From Shewanella glacialimarina (GTDB lineage: Bacteria; Pseudomonadota; Gammaproteobacteria; Enterobacterales; Shewanellaceae), in NCBI RefSeq assembly GCF_020511155.1, contig NZ_CP041216.1, forward strand, positions 2,914,001-2,978,000: a stretch of DNA of 64,000 nucleotides. Reading direction: 5' to 3'. This document shows positions 55,969-64,000 of this stretch, piece after piece (positions within the stretch are counted from its first letter, which is position 1; the number at the start of each line of letters is the position of its first letter). The notes beneath the pieces are model-generated. The model was not told where the DNA came from, searched no databases, and saw only the letters and a list, made by a program, of their open reading frames with translations. Both the position numbers and the translations under genes were made by a program.

Positions 55969-57184
55969 GGGAAGTCTCTTTTAAAATTGACTCAGCCATG
56001 TTGTCCAAGCTAATAGAGTGACTAGCAATACCTGCTGAGGCGACAGCTTGTGGCATACCATATACAACACAACTTGCTTCATCTTGCGCCCAAACATTGG
56101 CGCCAGCAGCTTTGAGCATTCTAGCGCCCTCACGACCATCAGCGCCCATACCAGTTAATACTACGGCTAAAATATCTCCCCCATAGGCTTTAGATGCCGA
56201 TGCGAAGGTAATATCTACGCAGGGTTTATAGTTCATGTCAGTGTTGCCAGCGATAACTTTTAACCGACCAGATATACCCGCTTTTTCAACTAACATTTGC
56301 ATGCCACCCGGCGCTAAATATGCACAACCAGGCTTAAGCACATCGCCACTTGCTGCTTCTTTTACACTAATCTGGCAAAGGCTATCTAAGCGAGTAGCAA
56401 AAGCAGGTGTAAACGCTGCTGGCATATGTTGAATAAGTAAAATGGGATGCGGGTAATTTGCAGGGAACTGAGTTAACACCTTTTGCAAGGCCACAGGGCC
56501 ACCTGTAGATGTACCAATTAGCAATAATTTATATGATTTACCACTGGCACGAATAGAAGAAGGTAAGTTCGGGACTGTTGATGCATTACCTAATGTTGAG
56601 CCTAACGTTGTTCGTGTTGAAGTGTCAGCTGAAGAAGACGATAAGCTCCTACGAGAGGTTAACGAACTTGCCGCATTAGCACTATTTAAATTTGTGTTGG
56701 ACGAGCTTAAGCTGCCAGCAAGTGAACTAGAAGACCTATAAGCTGTAGGGGAAGATGGTGATATACGGCTAACAGGTCTAAACACCCTTCTACGCCCTAA
56801 CGCTTTTATACGTTGTTGAAGAAGAAGTATCGCATCATCTTTATTTGTAGCGATATCTTCAAAACGTTTAGGTAAAAAATCAAGTGCCCCAGCTTCAAGT
56901 GCATCTAAAGTCGATTTAGCACCATCATGAGTTAATGATGAAAACATAAGAATAGGAATAGGGGTACTTGCCATAATAGCGCGAACAGCACTTATACCAT
57001 CCATCACTGGCATTTCAATATCCATAGTGATGACATTAGGGCTAAGCTCTGCCGCCATTTTAACAGCTTCTTCGCCATTGACAGCCACGCCCACAACTTC
57101 GAGTTCAGGATCTTGATTAACAATTTCACTGACTCGACGTCGAAAAAAGCTTGAATCGTCAACAACTAATACTTTTATAGCCAT
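55961..57184 (-). CDS. cheB: chemotaxis methylesterase/glutamine deamidase CheB
   Basis: 407 residues. A receiver domain (1-125, phosphoacceptor Asp55 in [11 protein letters not shown]) is followed by a long Ser/Asn/Thr-rich linker (about 140-215). The C-terminal methylesterase domain has a catalytic triad in [12 protein letters not shown] (Ser), LIQHMPAAF (His) and GMGADGREG (Asp). It removes methyl groups from chemoreceptors during adaptation after phosphorylation by CheA. The linker is about 60 residues longer than in E. coli. Confidence 0.96.
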   Translation of the reverse strand: MAIKVLVVDDSSFFRRRVSEIVNQDPELEVVGVAVNGEEAVKMAAELSPNVITMDIEMPVMDGISAVRAIMASTPIPILMFSSLTHDGAKSTLDALEAGALDFLPKRFEDIATNKDDAILLLQQRIKALGRRRVFRPVSRISPSSPTAYRSSSSLAGSLSSSNTNLNSANAASSLTSRRSLSSSSADTSTRTTLGSTLGNASTVPNLPSSIRASGKSYKLLLIGTSTGGPVALQKVLTQFPANYPHPILLIQHMPAAFTPAFATRLDSLCQISVKEAASGDVLKPGCAYLAPGGMQMLVEKAGISGRLKVIAGNTDMNYKPCVDITFASASKAYGGDILAVVLTGMGADGREGARMLKAAGANVWAQDEASCVVYGMPQAVASAGIASHSISLDNMAESILKETSRG

Positions 57185-57208
57185 TTCATTCCTTAAATAA
57201 TGGAACTT

Positions 57209-59407
57209 TTATTTTTTATTTTTGGCGTACTGTTTTAATAAACCTGGTACATCTAAAATCAGCGCAATACCACCGTCTGAGGTAATTGTTGCCCCCGCCA
57301 TACCCGGCGTACCTTGTAGCATACTTCCTAACGGCTTAATAACCACTTCTTCCTGTCCAATTAAACCATCAACCACAAAGCCAATCTGTTTTGTACCTAA
57401 TTGAACAATAACGACATGGCCGTGCTTTTTATCACCATGTTTAAACTTAGTTTTATGGCTGTGCAACCAATGCTCTAAATAAAATAATGGTACGGCTTTA
57501 TTACGTACAATAACCGTTAGCTGACCATCTACAACATTGGTTTTGGTTAAATCAAGATGGAAGATCTCATTGACACTTGATAGCGGTAACGCAAACACTT
57601 GCTTAGATACATCTACCATTAAGGTCGGCATAATAGCTAACGTTAACGGTACTTTAATTTCTAAGACAGTGCCTTTACCCTTCAATGAGTCGATATGCAC
57701 GGTACCGTTTAACTGAGTAATACGGGTTTTCACCACGTCCATACCCACGCCACGGCCAGAAATATCTGACACTTCCACTTTAGTTGAAAAGCCTGGCGCA
57801 AAAATTAAATTGTATGCTTCGGAATCTGTCATCCTAGATGCAGTATCCTCATCAAGCACGCCACGGGTAATAGCTATCTCTTTCAGCTTTTGAGGGTCCA
57901 TCCCTGCACCATCATCTTCAATTTTCAGTAAGATGTGATCGCCTTCTTGGCTTGCTGATAATGTAATAGTACCTGTTCTTGACTTGCCATTCGCCTCACG
58001 GGTAATAGGCATTTCAATCCCGTGATCAACCGAGTTACGCACTAAATGCACTAACGGGTCGGCTAAAGCTTCAACGAGATTTTTGTCTAGATCGGTTTCT
58101 TCACCAATCATAACTAAATCAATTTCTTTATTAAGTGTACGCGCTAAGTCACGCACAACCCGCGGAAAGCGACCAAAAACCTTCTTAATGGGCTGCATAC
58201 GAGTTTTCATTACTGCGCCTTGCAAATCAGCAGTAACTAAATCTAAATTTGCCAGTGCTTTAGACATTTCCTCGTCTTCACGAGTAACACCTAAACTAAC
58301 TAACCTATTTCGGACTAATACCAACTCACCGACCATATTCATAATTTGATCAAGTCTAGCGGTATCAACACGAACAGTTGTTTCCCCTTGAGGAACAGAT
58401 GCTGCCGCTTTTGTTGGCGCTTTATCTTTAACAACCACCTCAACCTTTGCTACAGGAGCTGGTGCTTTAGGTTGAGGGGCTGGAACTGGAGCAGCCTTTA
58501 CTGGTTCAACGGTTTTAGGTGCCGCTGTTTTAGGTGTTGCTGTAGAACTTGACGCAGAAGTATCTACTTTAGCAGGGGAAGAACCTTTACCGTGAAGCTC
58601 ATCAAGTAACTTCTCAAACTCGTCGTCGGTAATATCATCTGAGTCGACCATTTGAGCTGGAGGTTGTACAGATTTAGCTGGCGCAGGTTTACTATCAGCT
58701 ACACTTAATTTGTTTGAACCATGAAGTTCATCTAACAATGCTTCAAATTCGTCATCAGAAATTTCATCTGAGCCAACAGGAGCTGGAGCTGTTTGCTGAG
58801 GGGTTTTAGCCGTTGATGAAGTGGTTGCTACAGGACTATTACCTTGACCATGAAGCGCATCTAATAATGCTTCAAATTCGGACTCATTTATCTCGTCAAT
58901 ATTAGTATCAGCGCTAATATTGTCTTCAATGAATTCAGGTTGATTGAAAGGCTCGATTTCCTCTACTGACTCTTCAATCAGCTCTTCAATCTGTCCGCCC
59001 ATTTCTGATGGCAAAGGCGCACCCGAACTGAGTAGCTTCAATTTATTAAGTAGTTCGACTTCAACAGGATCTTGTTCTTCGCCTTGCTGAGTTTGCGCAA
59101 ACATAATGTTAATAGCATCAACTGCTTGCAAAATGATATCCATCAATTCTGCATTAACACTACGCTTGCCGGTTCTCAATAGGTCGAAGGTATTTTCCGC
59201 TTCATGGCAGACGTCTACCATAGGTTTTAAACTTAAAAAACCTGCTCCACCCTTTACAGTATGGAAACCGCGGAAAATAGCATTTAACAAATTACTGTCA
59301 TCAGGATTATTTTCAAGCGCAACTAACTGCTCTTGAAGAAGCTCTAGAATCTCACCAGCCTCTACCAAAAAGTCCTGGAGTATCTCTTCATCAACATCAA
59401 ATGACAT
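57209..59407 (-). CDS. cheA: chemotaxis histidine kinase CheA
   Basis: 732 residues. P1 Hpt domain (1-110) with phospho-His49 in GFHTVKGGAGFL. Then a ~210-residue linker (about 125-335) has no recognisable P2 CheY-binding domain but three copies of an acidic EFEALLDELHG-type motif at 173-187, 216-230 and 259-273, exactly 43 residues apart. The P3 dimerisation helices, P4 ATPase (NSVDHGIEMP, DDGAGMDP, GRGVGMDVV) and C-terminal P5 CheW-like domain are complete. It phosphorylates CheY and CheB. Sits between cheZ (15 bp upstream) and cheB (24 bp downstream). Confidence 0.97.
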   Translation of the reverse strand: MSFDVDEEILQDFLVEAGEILELLQEQLVALENNPDDSNLLNAIFRGFHTVKGGAGFLSLKPMVDVCHEAENTFDLLRTGKRSVNAELMDIILQAVDAINIMFAQTQQGEEQDPVEVELLNKLKLLSSGAPLPSEMGGQIEELIEESVEEIEPFNQPEFIEDNISADTNIDEINESEFEALLDALHGQGNSPVATTSSTAKTPQQTAPAPVGSDEISDDEFEALLDELHGSNKLSVADSKPAPAKSVQPPAQMVDSDDITDDEFEKLLDELHGKGSSPAKVDTSASSSTATPKTAAPKTVEPVKAAPVPAPQPKAPAPVAKVEVVVKDKAPTKAAASVPQGETTVRVDTARLDQIMNMVGELVLVRNRLVSLGVTREDEEMSKALANLDLVTADLQGAVMKTRMQPIKKVFGRFPRVVRDLARTLNKEIDLVMIGEETDLDKNLVEALADPLVHLVRNSVDHGIEMPITREANGKSRTGTITLSASQEGDHILLKIEDDGAGMDPQKLKEIAITRGVLDEDTASRMTDSEAYNLIFAPGFSTKVEVSDISGRGVGMDVVKTRITQLNGTVHIDSLKGKGTVLEIKVPLTLAIMPTLMVDVSKQVFALPLSSVNEIFHLDLTKTNVVDGQLTVIVRNKAVPLFYLEHWLHSHKTKFKHGDKKHGHVVIVQLGTKQIGFVVDGLIGQEEVVIKPLGSMLQGTPGMAGATITSDGGIALILDVPGLLKQYAKNKK

Positions 59408-59422
59408 TCAACTGACTCCTAA

Positions 59423-60160
59423 TTAGAAACCCAGACTGGATAGCAAATCATCAACTTCATCTTGACCTGCGACCACGTCATCACGCAATTCTGCGTGCAT
59501 AATTGGGCCCTCTGCCTCTATTTTATTCTCTTTTTTAACAGTTTCCGGTTGCGGCGTATAATCACCAAATACTGTCAACATAGAGACTAGATTATTTTCG
59601 ACTTCGCGAACTAAGTCGATAACTCGACGGATCATTTGCCCTGTTAAGTCTTGAAAATCCTGCGCCATCAGTATTTCATTTAGTAATTGTCGTAAACGGG
59701 TTGTATCGTGTTCACTATGTGACATAAGCTGTTGAACATCATGACAAAGTTTTTTGAACTCACTCAACTCTATATCTCGACGCATTAACTTATCCCACAT
59801 AGGGGTAACAGATTTTATATTGGTAATTATTGTATCGGCCAAAGGTAAACATTCTTCAACTGCATCCATGGTTTTATTTGCAGCTTGTTCTGTCATATCA
59901 ATAACGTAATTTAATCTTTCTTTAGCATCCGGTATTTCAACCTTGGCTAATTCTGATAAACGGTTATCTACCTGAAAGTCTTGAAGCGCGCTATGAAGTT
60001 GACGAGTTAATTTCCCGACCTCTTCAAATAATTCACGCTGTATTGGTGTAGCGAGTTCTCTAACAACGTCGTCAGCTTGATCTTGCTCCCCCGCACTAAG
60101 CAGTTCGACAAGTTGCTGGGCCTGCTCGAGAGTAATTAACCCCGATATTATTGGCTGCAT
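59423..60160 (-). CDS. cheZ: CheY-P phosphatase CheZ
   Basis: A 245-residue four-helix-bundle type protein. The catalytic segment AQDFQDLTGQMIRRVIDLV has the Asp/Gln pair needed for dephosphorylating CheY-P. The C-terminal CheY-tethering peptide is DEVDDLLSSLGF (last 12 residues), separated from the body by a flexible linker. The start is ATG with AAGG upstream. Located between cheY and cheA. Confidence 0.96.
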   Translation of the reverse strand: MQPIISGLITLEQAQQLVELLSAGEQDQADDVVRELATPIQRELFEEVGKLTRQLHSALQDFQVDNRLSELAKVEIPDAKERLNYVIDMTEQAANKTMDAVEECLPLADTIITNIKSVTPMWDKLMRRDIELSEFKKLCHDVQQLMSHSEHDTTRLRQLLNEILMAQDFQDLTGQMIRRVIDLVREVENNLVSMLTVFGDYTPQPETVKKENKIEAEGPIMHAELRDDVVAGQDEVDDLLSSLGF

Positions 60161-60173
60161 AACTTATCCTTGC

Positions 60174-60557
60174 TTAAGCGAGACGTTCAAAAATTTTATC
60201 TAATTTCTCTTTAAGGGTCGCTGCTGTAAAAGGTTTAACAACATATCCATTCACACCTGCTTGGGCTGCTGCAATAATTTGCTCACGCTTAGCTTCTGCC
60301 GTAACCATCAAAACAGGTAAATGTTTTAATGAATCATCGGCACGAATAGCCTTCAGCAAATCAATACCTTGCATACCAGGCATATTCCAATCTGTTACAA
60401 CAAAGTCAAAATCACCTTTTTGCAACATAGGTAAGGCTGTTGATCCATCATCTGCTTCTTGGGTATTATTGAATCCCAAGTCTCGCAACAAGTTCTTTAT
60501 GATACGTCGCATTGTTGAAAAGTCGTCAACAATAAGAATCTTCATATTCTTGTCCAA
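60174..60557 (-). CDS. cheY: chemotaxis response regulator CheY
   Basis: A 127-residue single receiver domain ([17 protein letters not shown]) with phosphoacceptor Asp56 in [12 protein letters not shown], Thr in VTAEAKREQ and Lys in [10 protein letters not shown]. It binds the flagellar switch protein FliM when phosphorylated. The start is TTG (MDKNMKIL) because GGAGG lies 5 bp before it; the downstream ATG would be 17 bp from the site. Lies 43 bp downstream of fliA. Confidence 0.96.
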   Translation of the reverse strand: MDKNMKILIVDDFSTMRRIIKNLLRDLGFNNTQEADDGSTALPMLQKGDFDFVVTDWNMPGMQGIDLLKAIRADDSLKHLPVLMVTAEAKREQIIAAAQAGVNGYVVKPFTAATLKEKLDKIFERLA

Positions 60558-60600
60558 GGTTTCCTCCGGTGAGCTGACACTCTAGTGCTCTAATTAATAA

Positions 60601-61320
60601 TTATTGTTGTGTCCAATGCTTGAGTTTGCCTTTTAATCTAAGCATAGCCTGACTTAATATCTGACTAACCCTAGATTCGCTTACTTCAAGAATTGCACCG
60701 ATTTCTTTTAAGTTTAACGCTTCGTCATAGTACAGTGAAAGTACTAATGCATCTCTTTCTGGTAAGGTTTTAATTGCTTCCACCAGCGCTGATTTAAATT
60801 GCGTTTCAGCTAATGCTTCAAAATTATCATCTGGTATTCCATCATCTGTGACTAACACATCTTGCGAAATACCTAAATCTTCTATGCCTATGATTTTCCC
60901 AACAGAAACATCATTTAAAATATGATGGTACTCATTGAGCGACATATCAAGTTTTTCTGCAATTTCTGTGTCACGAGCGTCACGTCCCAACCCTTGTTCT
61001 AGCTCGTCAATAACCTGTGCAACCCGGCGATTATTTCGATGTACTGAACGAGGAACCCAATCACCACGGCGGATTTCATCAATCATAGCACCGCGTATCC
61101 GAATCCCTGCAAAGGTTTCAAACTTAGCCCCTTTGGTATCATCAAATTTTGATGACGCTTCAAGTAACCCTATCATGCCAGACTGTAACAAGTCGTCGAG
61201 TTGAACAGAAGCAGGTAATCGCGCCAACATATGATGTGCAATTCTTTTTACCAGCGGTGCATACTGTTCAACAACGGATGTTTTATTATCGAACTGAGTA
61301 TACGCGGCGGCTTTATTCAC
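60601..61320 (-). CDS. fliA: flagellar sigma factor FliA (sigma-28)
   Basis: 239 residues. Region 2 (QLDDLLQSGMIGLLEASSKFD, split at Gly; then FETFAGIRIRGAMIDEIRRGDWVPRSV) and region 4 (LNLKEIGAILEVSESRVSQIL) are complete. It directs transcription of late flagellar genes; likely targets here are the sites before pomA and before the FliK-like gene. The GTG start overlaps the flhG stop by 8 bp, so the two are coupled. Confidence 0.97.
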   Translation of the reverse strand: MNKAAAYTQFDNKTSVVEQYAPLVKRIAHHMLARLPASVQLDDLLQSGMIGLLEASSKFDDTKGAKFETFAGIRIRGAMIDEIRRGDWVPRSVHRNNRRVAQVIDELEQGLGRDARDTEIAEKLDMSLNEYHHILNDVSVGKIIGIEDLGISQDVLVTDDGIPDDNFEALAETQFKSALVEAIKTLPERDALVLSLYYDEALNLKEIGAILEVSESRVSQILSQAMLRLKGKLKHWTQQ

Positions 61321-62194
61321 TCACTCTATCCTCTTGTGTTTCTTTGCGTTGGACTAAACGTTCAACAAAAAACTCTAAGTGACCACCCGGCTGTTGTGGA
61401 ACCGGCCAGCTCATAATTTTATTTGCCAGACCGTGGTAAGCTATGGCTGATGGCGACTTTGGATACGCTTCAACGACTAACTTTTGCTTACGCACAGACT
61501 TACGTAAATTTTCATCAAATGGCACAGTTGCAACTAACTCTAAAGCAACATCTAAAAACCGATCCGTTACTTTACTTAGTTTAGCAAACAATTCCATTCC
61601 TTCACGTAAACTGCGCACCATATTAGCCACAATTTTGAAATGAAATACACCATGTTCACGGCTTAATATTTTTATCAGTGCATAGGCATCTGTGATAGAT
61701 GTCGGTTCATCGCATACCACAATCAATACATCTTGTGATGCCCTTGAGAAACTCAGTACCATATCTGAAATACCTGCCGCGGTATCGACAATTAATATAT
61801 CAAATTGGGTGCGCATCTCACTGAAAGCACGAATTAATCCTGCATGTTGAGCCTGGGTTAATTCAACCATGGCTCTGCTTCCAGACGTTGCAGGAACAAT
61901 ACCAATACCTTTAGGGCCTCGAACAATGATATCGTCTAATTCGGCGTCGCCAGATAAAACATGAGATAAATTTTTCTCAGCACGAATTCCTAACATCACA
62001 TCAACGTTAGCTAAACCAAGATCCGCATCTAATACTAAAACACGTTTACCCTTTTCGGCGAGTGCGACTGCAGTGTTTATAGAAACACTGGTTTTTCCTA
62101 CCCCACCTTTTCCACCGGATACGGCAATTACTTTAACTTTTTCGTTATTTGGTTGATTCATCATACGTAAACCACTTGCTTGATCACGGGTCAT
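61313..62194 (-). CDS. flhG: flagellar number regulator FlhG (FleN), MinD-like ATPase
   Basis: 293 residues from the ATG at 62194 (MTRDQASGLRMMN); the frame also allows an ATG six codons earlier. The N-terminal DQASGLR motif activates FlhF GTPase in known FlhG proteins. Then come the Walker A SGGKGGVGKTSVSINTA, Walker A' LIVDTAAGISD and DADLGLANVDVMLG. It limits flagella to one at the pole together with FlhF. The gap to the flhF stop is 4 bp. Confidence 0.95.
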   Translation of the reverse strand: MTRDQASGLRMMNQPNNEKVKVIAVSGGKGGVGKTSVSINTAVALAEKGKRVLVLDADLGLANVDVMLGIRAEKNLSHVLSGDAELDDIIVRGPKGIGIVPATSGSRAMVELTQAQHAGLIRAFSEMRTQFDILIVDTAAGISDMVLSFSRASQDVLIVVCDEPTSITDAYALIKILSREHGVFHFKIVANMVRSLREGMELFAKLSKVTDRFLDVALELVATVPFDENLRKSVRKQKLVVEAYPKSPSAIAYHGLANKIMSWPVPQQPGGHLEFFVERLVQRKETQEDRVSE

Positions 62195-62198
62195 ATTC

Positions 62199-63593
62199 TT
62201 ACTCGAATGCATAAGTCATTTCATTCGACCATGCGCTTGTGTCTTGTGAAATTGCTTGTTCTGTTTCATTTAACGCGGCTAAAGCTTGCTTAGCCAGAGC
62301 TAAAGTATCTGCTACTTTTATGTCTTCAGGAACACGTTGGCCATCAGTCACATAGCTTAATGGTAACTCATTTTGTATCAGAACGCTCAATGCACCTGCA
62401 ATTGATACAGATTCATCTAATTTGGTTAAAATTACACCCGCTAATGGAATGCGTTTAAAATGATTAACCGCGTCTTGTAATACCCTGCGTTGCCCTGTTG
62501 CCGACATAACTAAATAGCTGCGAATTGGGATCCTACTGTTTGCTGTCAAATTATCAAGTTGTTGATAAAGACGCATATCACGTTGCCCCATACCCGCTGT
62601 ATCTATCAGTACTAACTTACGACTTCTAAATTGGTACAAAATCTGTTCAAGCTCGGTCACATCATGTGCTTGCTTCACTGGACAGCCCATTATTTTGCCA
62701 TAAGTTGCTAATTGCTCATAGGCACCAATACGATAATGATCCGTTGTAATAAGCGCAACTTGATCTGCACCATGTTGTGCAGCAAAACGTGCAGCAATTT
62801 TTGCCAGAGATGTCGTTTTGCCAACACCAGTTGGTCCAACAAAAGCCACAACGCCACCGCGTTTTACAATATCATCACCTTGGTTATCAAGTAAGTTAGC
62901 CAAACTTTGTGGTAATGAACGCACTAATTCTGCAGGATTATAGTGTTGACTCAAAGATGAAAGTTTAGCTGCAACGGGTGCTGAAAACTCTGCAGCAAGT
63001 AGCTTACTTTCAAGCATAGCACCCACGGGGTCTTTCCGCTTTTTTTGTTCAGTCATCAATGAAGATACTTGATGAGTCAGTAAGTTACGTAATGATGCCA
63101 TTTCTTCACGAAGCGCATCCATTTCGGTCGAACTGACCTTATTATTTTTTGACTGCTTATCAAATCCAGCTTGTTGCTGATATTGGGGTTTAGCTGGCTT
63201 CGCCTCAGCTGTCACACCTTGTAATTGGCGCGCCCATTCAGGTAAATCAGAGTCATCTTTTTTAGGAGGAATTTGCTGACTTAAGCGGCTTTGTTGTTTC
63301 TCTAACAACGCTTGTAATGAATCTGCCGCTGGCGGTGGATTAATTTTTGTCTTTGCCTTGATTACAGAGTTAGATGCAAGTGATACGCGATCCTCACTTA
63401 GATCCATAAAGCCTGGAGTCGGTGCCGCCATAGCGGCACTCGCCTTAGGCTCATCGTAATCAACGGCGGCGACAATCTCGATCCCGCCTGCCACTTTTTT
63501 ATTCGACATAATGACAGCGTCAGAGCCAAGGGTCTCTTTTACTTGCGCTAATGCTGCGCGCATATCTTTGGCAAAAAATCGTTTAATTTTCAC
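62199..63593 (-). CDS. flhF: flagellar polar-placement GTPase FlhF
   Basis: A 464-residue SRP-type GTPase. Basic B domain (1-~150), then N and G domains with P-loop VGPTGVGKTTSLAKIAARF, LIDTAGMGQRD (G3) and LTKLDESVSIAG (G4-like). It recruits early flagellar parts to the cell pole. Lies 29 bp downstream of flhA and just before flhG. Confidence 0.96.
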   Translation of the reverse strand: MKIKRFFAKDMRAALAQVKETLGSDAVIMSNKKVAGGIEIVAAVDYDEPKASAAMAAPTPGFMDLSEDRVSLASNSVIKAKTKINPPPAADSLQALLEKQQSRLSQQIPPKKDDSDLPEWARQLQGVTAEAKPAKPQYQQQAGFDKQSKNNKVSSTEMDALREEMASLRNLLTHQVSSLMTEQKKRKDPVGAMLESKLLAAEFSAPVAAKLSSLSQHYNPAELVRSLPQSLANLLDNQGDDIVKRGGVVAFVGPTGVGKTTSLAKIAARFAAQHGADQVALITTDHYRIGAYEQLATYGKIMGCPVKQAHDVTELEQILYQFRSRKLVLIDTAGMGQRDMRLYQQLDNLTANSRIPIRSYLVMSATGQRRVLQDAVNHFKRIPLAGVILTKLDESVSIAGALSVLIQNELPLSYVTDGQRVPEDIKVADTLALAKQALAALNETEQAISQDTSAWSNEMTYAFE

Positions 63594-63622
63594 TTACGCA
63601 CCTCTTTTATCTGACGTTATCA

Positions 63623-64000
63623 CTATTGGCCAACAGATGAAACAATCCGTATCTGTTTCTCATCTGGAATTTCTTGATACGAAATTACCCTTAAATTTGG
63701 AATAGTGTACTTAACAAATCGTGACAGAGTTGAACGTAGCATGCCTGATGTCAATAAAATGGCTGGCTGACCAACCATTTCTTGTTTCTGTGAAGCATCA
63801 AGTAATGACTGCTGCATGCGTTCTGCAAGGCCTGGTTCAATATTTGGCCCCTCTCCCCCTGTCGCCTGCATAGACTTATGCAACATTTGTTCCAACTCTG
63901 GAGCCAAAGTAATGACGGGGATTTCTAGCTCAGGTCCGGATATTTCTTGCACAATCATACGTTTTAGCGCGATTCGAACTGCAGCGGTAAGCACTTCAGT
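63623..64000 (-). CDS. flhA: flagellar export gate protein FlhA, C-terminal end (5' end outside window)
   Basis: About 125 C-terminal residues are visible, open to the window edge. They contain the tail of the cytoplasmic export domain: RIALKRMIVQEISGPELEIPVITLAPELEQ (two parts split at Gly) and LTSGMLRSTLSRFVKYTIPNLRVISYQEI. FlhA is the export-gate ring of the flagellar type III secretion system. First visible gene of the leftward operon flhA-flhF-flhG-fliA-cheYZAB. Confidence 0.95.
   Translation of the reverse strand, partial: TEVLTAAVRIALKRMIVQEISGPELEIPVITLAPELEQMLHKSMQATGGEGPNIEPGLAERMQQSLLDASQKQEMVGQPAILLTSGMLRSTLSRFVKYTIPNLRVISYQEIPDEKQIRIVSSVGQ

Noticed and set aside
57198..57230. 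GGAACTT word between cheB and cheA as another sigma-E promoter
   Set aside because: No TCnnA box at 15-17 bp downstream; a chance match to the -35 only.

Overview
The window looks like chromosomal DNA of a marine gammaproteobacterium of the Shewanella type. The evidence is the low-to-moderate GC content, the gene repertoire and the gene order: phoR-phoB-porin-rdgC, ppnN-xni, icd-rlmM, gcvA-thiI-pomAB-xseB-ispA-dxs-grpE-nadK, lldP-dld-II, and a polar-flagellar flhAFG-fliA-cheYZAB-parC-parP-cheW block. The genus is inferred from protein character and recalled gene order; no search was run. No rRNA, tRNA, CRISPR array, prophage or insertion sequence was seen.

Layout. Positions 1-2.5 kb hold the end of a POT peptide transporter and an M1 aminopeptidase. 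Positions 2.6-3.55 kb hold no protein gene but three near-identical units. Each unit has a sigma-E-type promoter (GGAACTT, 16 bp, TCTGA), about 148 bp of conserved sequence, and a strong intrinsic terminator. I read these as three tandem envelope-stress small RNAs; this is the most unusual part of the window. Positions 3.6-8.1 kb hold a phosphate module (pstS, phoR, phoB, each control region with Pho-box repeats) and a general porin whose start codon can pair with the proposed sRNA seed. Positions 8.4-24.5 kb hold housekeeping genes: rdgC, a GST-like protein, an M61 peptidase, a TPR/degenerate-GGDEF membrane protein, a diguanylate cyclase, ppnN, xni, a DUF3192 protein, an S9 peptidase, an NAD-type isocitrate dehydrogenase and rlmM. 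Positions 24.5-35.5 kb hold a DUF423 membrane protein, an alpha/beta hydrolase, gcvA, thiI, the sodium-type stator pomAB, xseB-ispA-dxs, grpE with a sigma-32 promoter, and nadK. Positions 35.9-40.4 kb hold lactate uptake and D-lactate oxidation. Positions 40.6-48 kb hold a CobW-type GTPase, a DEAD-box helicase, a lipoprotein PPIase, an iron-dependent alcohol dehydrogenase, an unknown protein, an RssB-like regulator and MlaA.

From 48 kb to the end the content is motility and chemotaxis. A FliK-like protein and an FlhB-C-terminal-like protein lie behind a likely FliA promoter, followed by an RsmB-type methyltransferase. A long leftward polar-flagellar/chemotaxis operon then runs from flhA (cut by the window end) to cheW, closed by a terminator. 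It includes the polar array-positioning pair ParC/ParP. CheA appears to have replaced its usual CheY-docking domain by a linker with three 43-residue-spaced copies of an acidic EFEALLDELHG motif. That motif resembles the CheY-binding peptides of CheZ and FliM.

Genes that work together: PhoR/PhoB control pstS. The tandem sRNAs may tie envelope stress to the porin. FliA made at 61 kb probably drives pomAB at 30 kb and the FliK-like operon at 48 kb. LldP and Dld-II form a lactate-utilisation pair, without the LldEFG L-lactate complex next to it.
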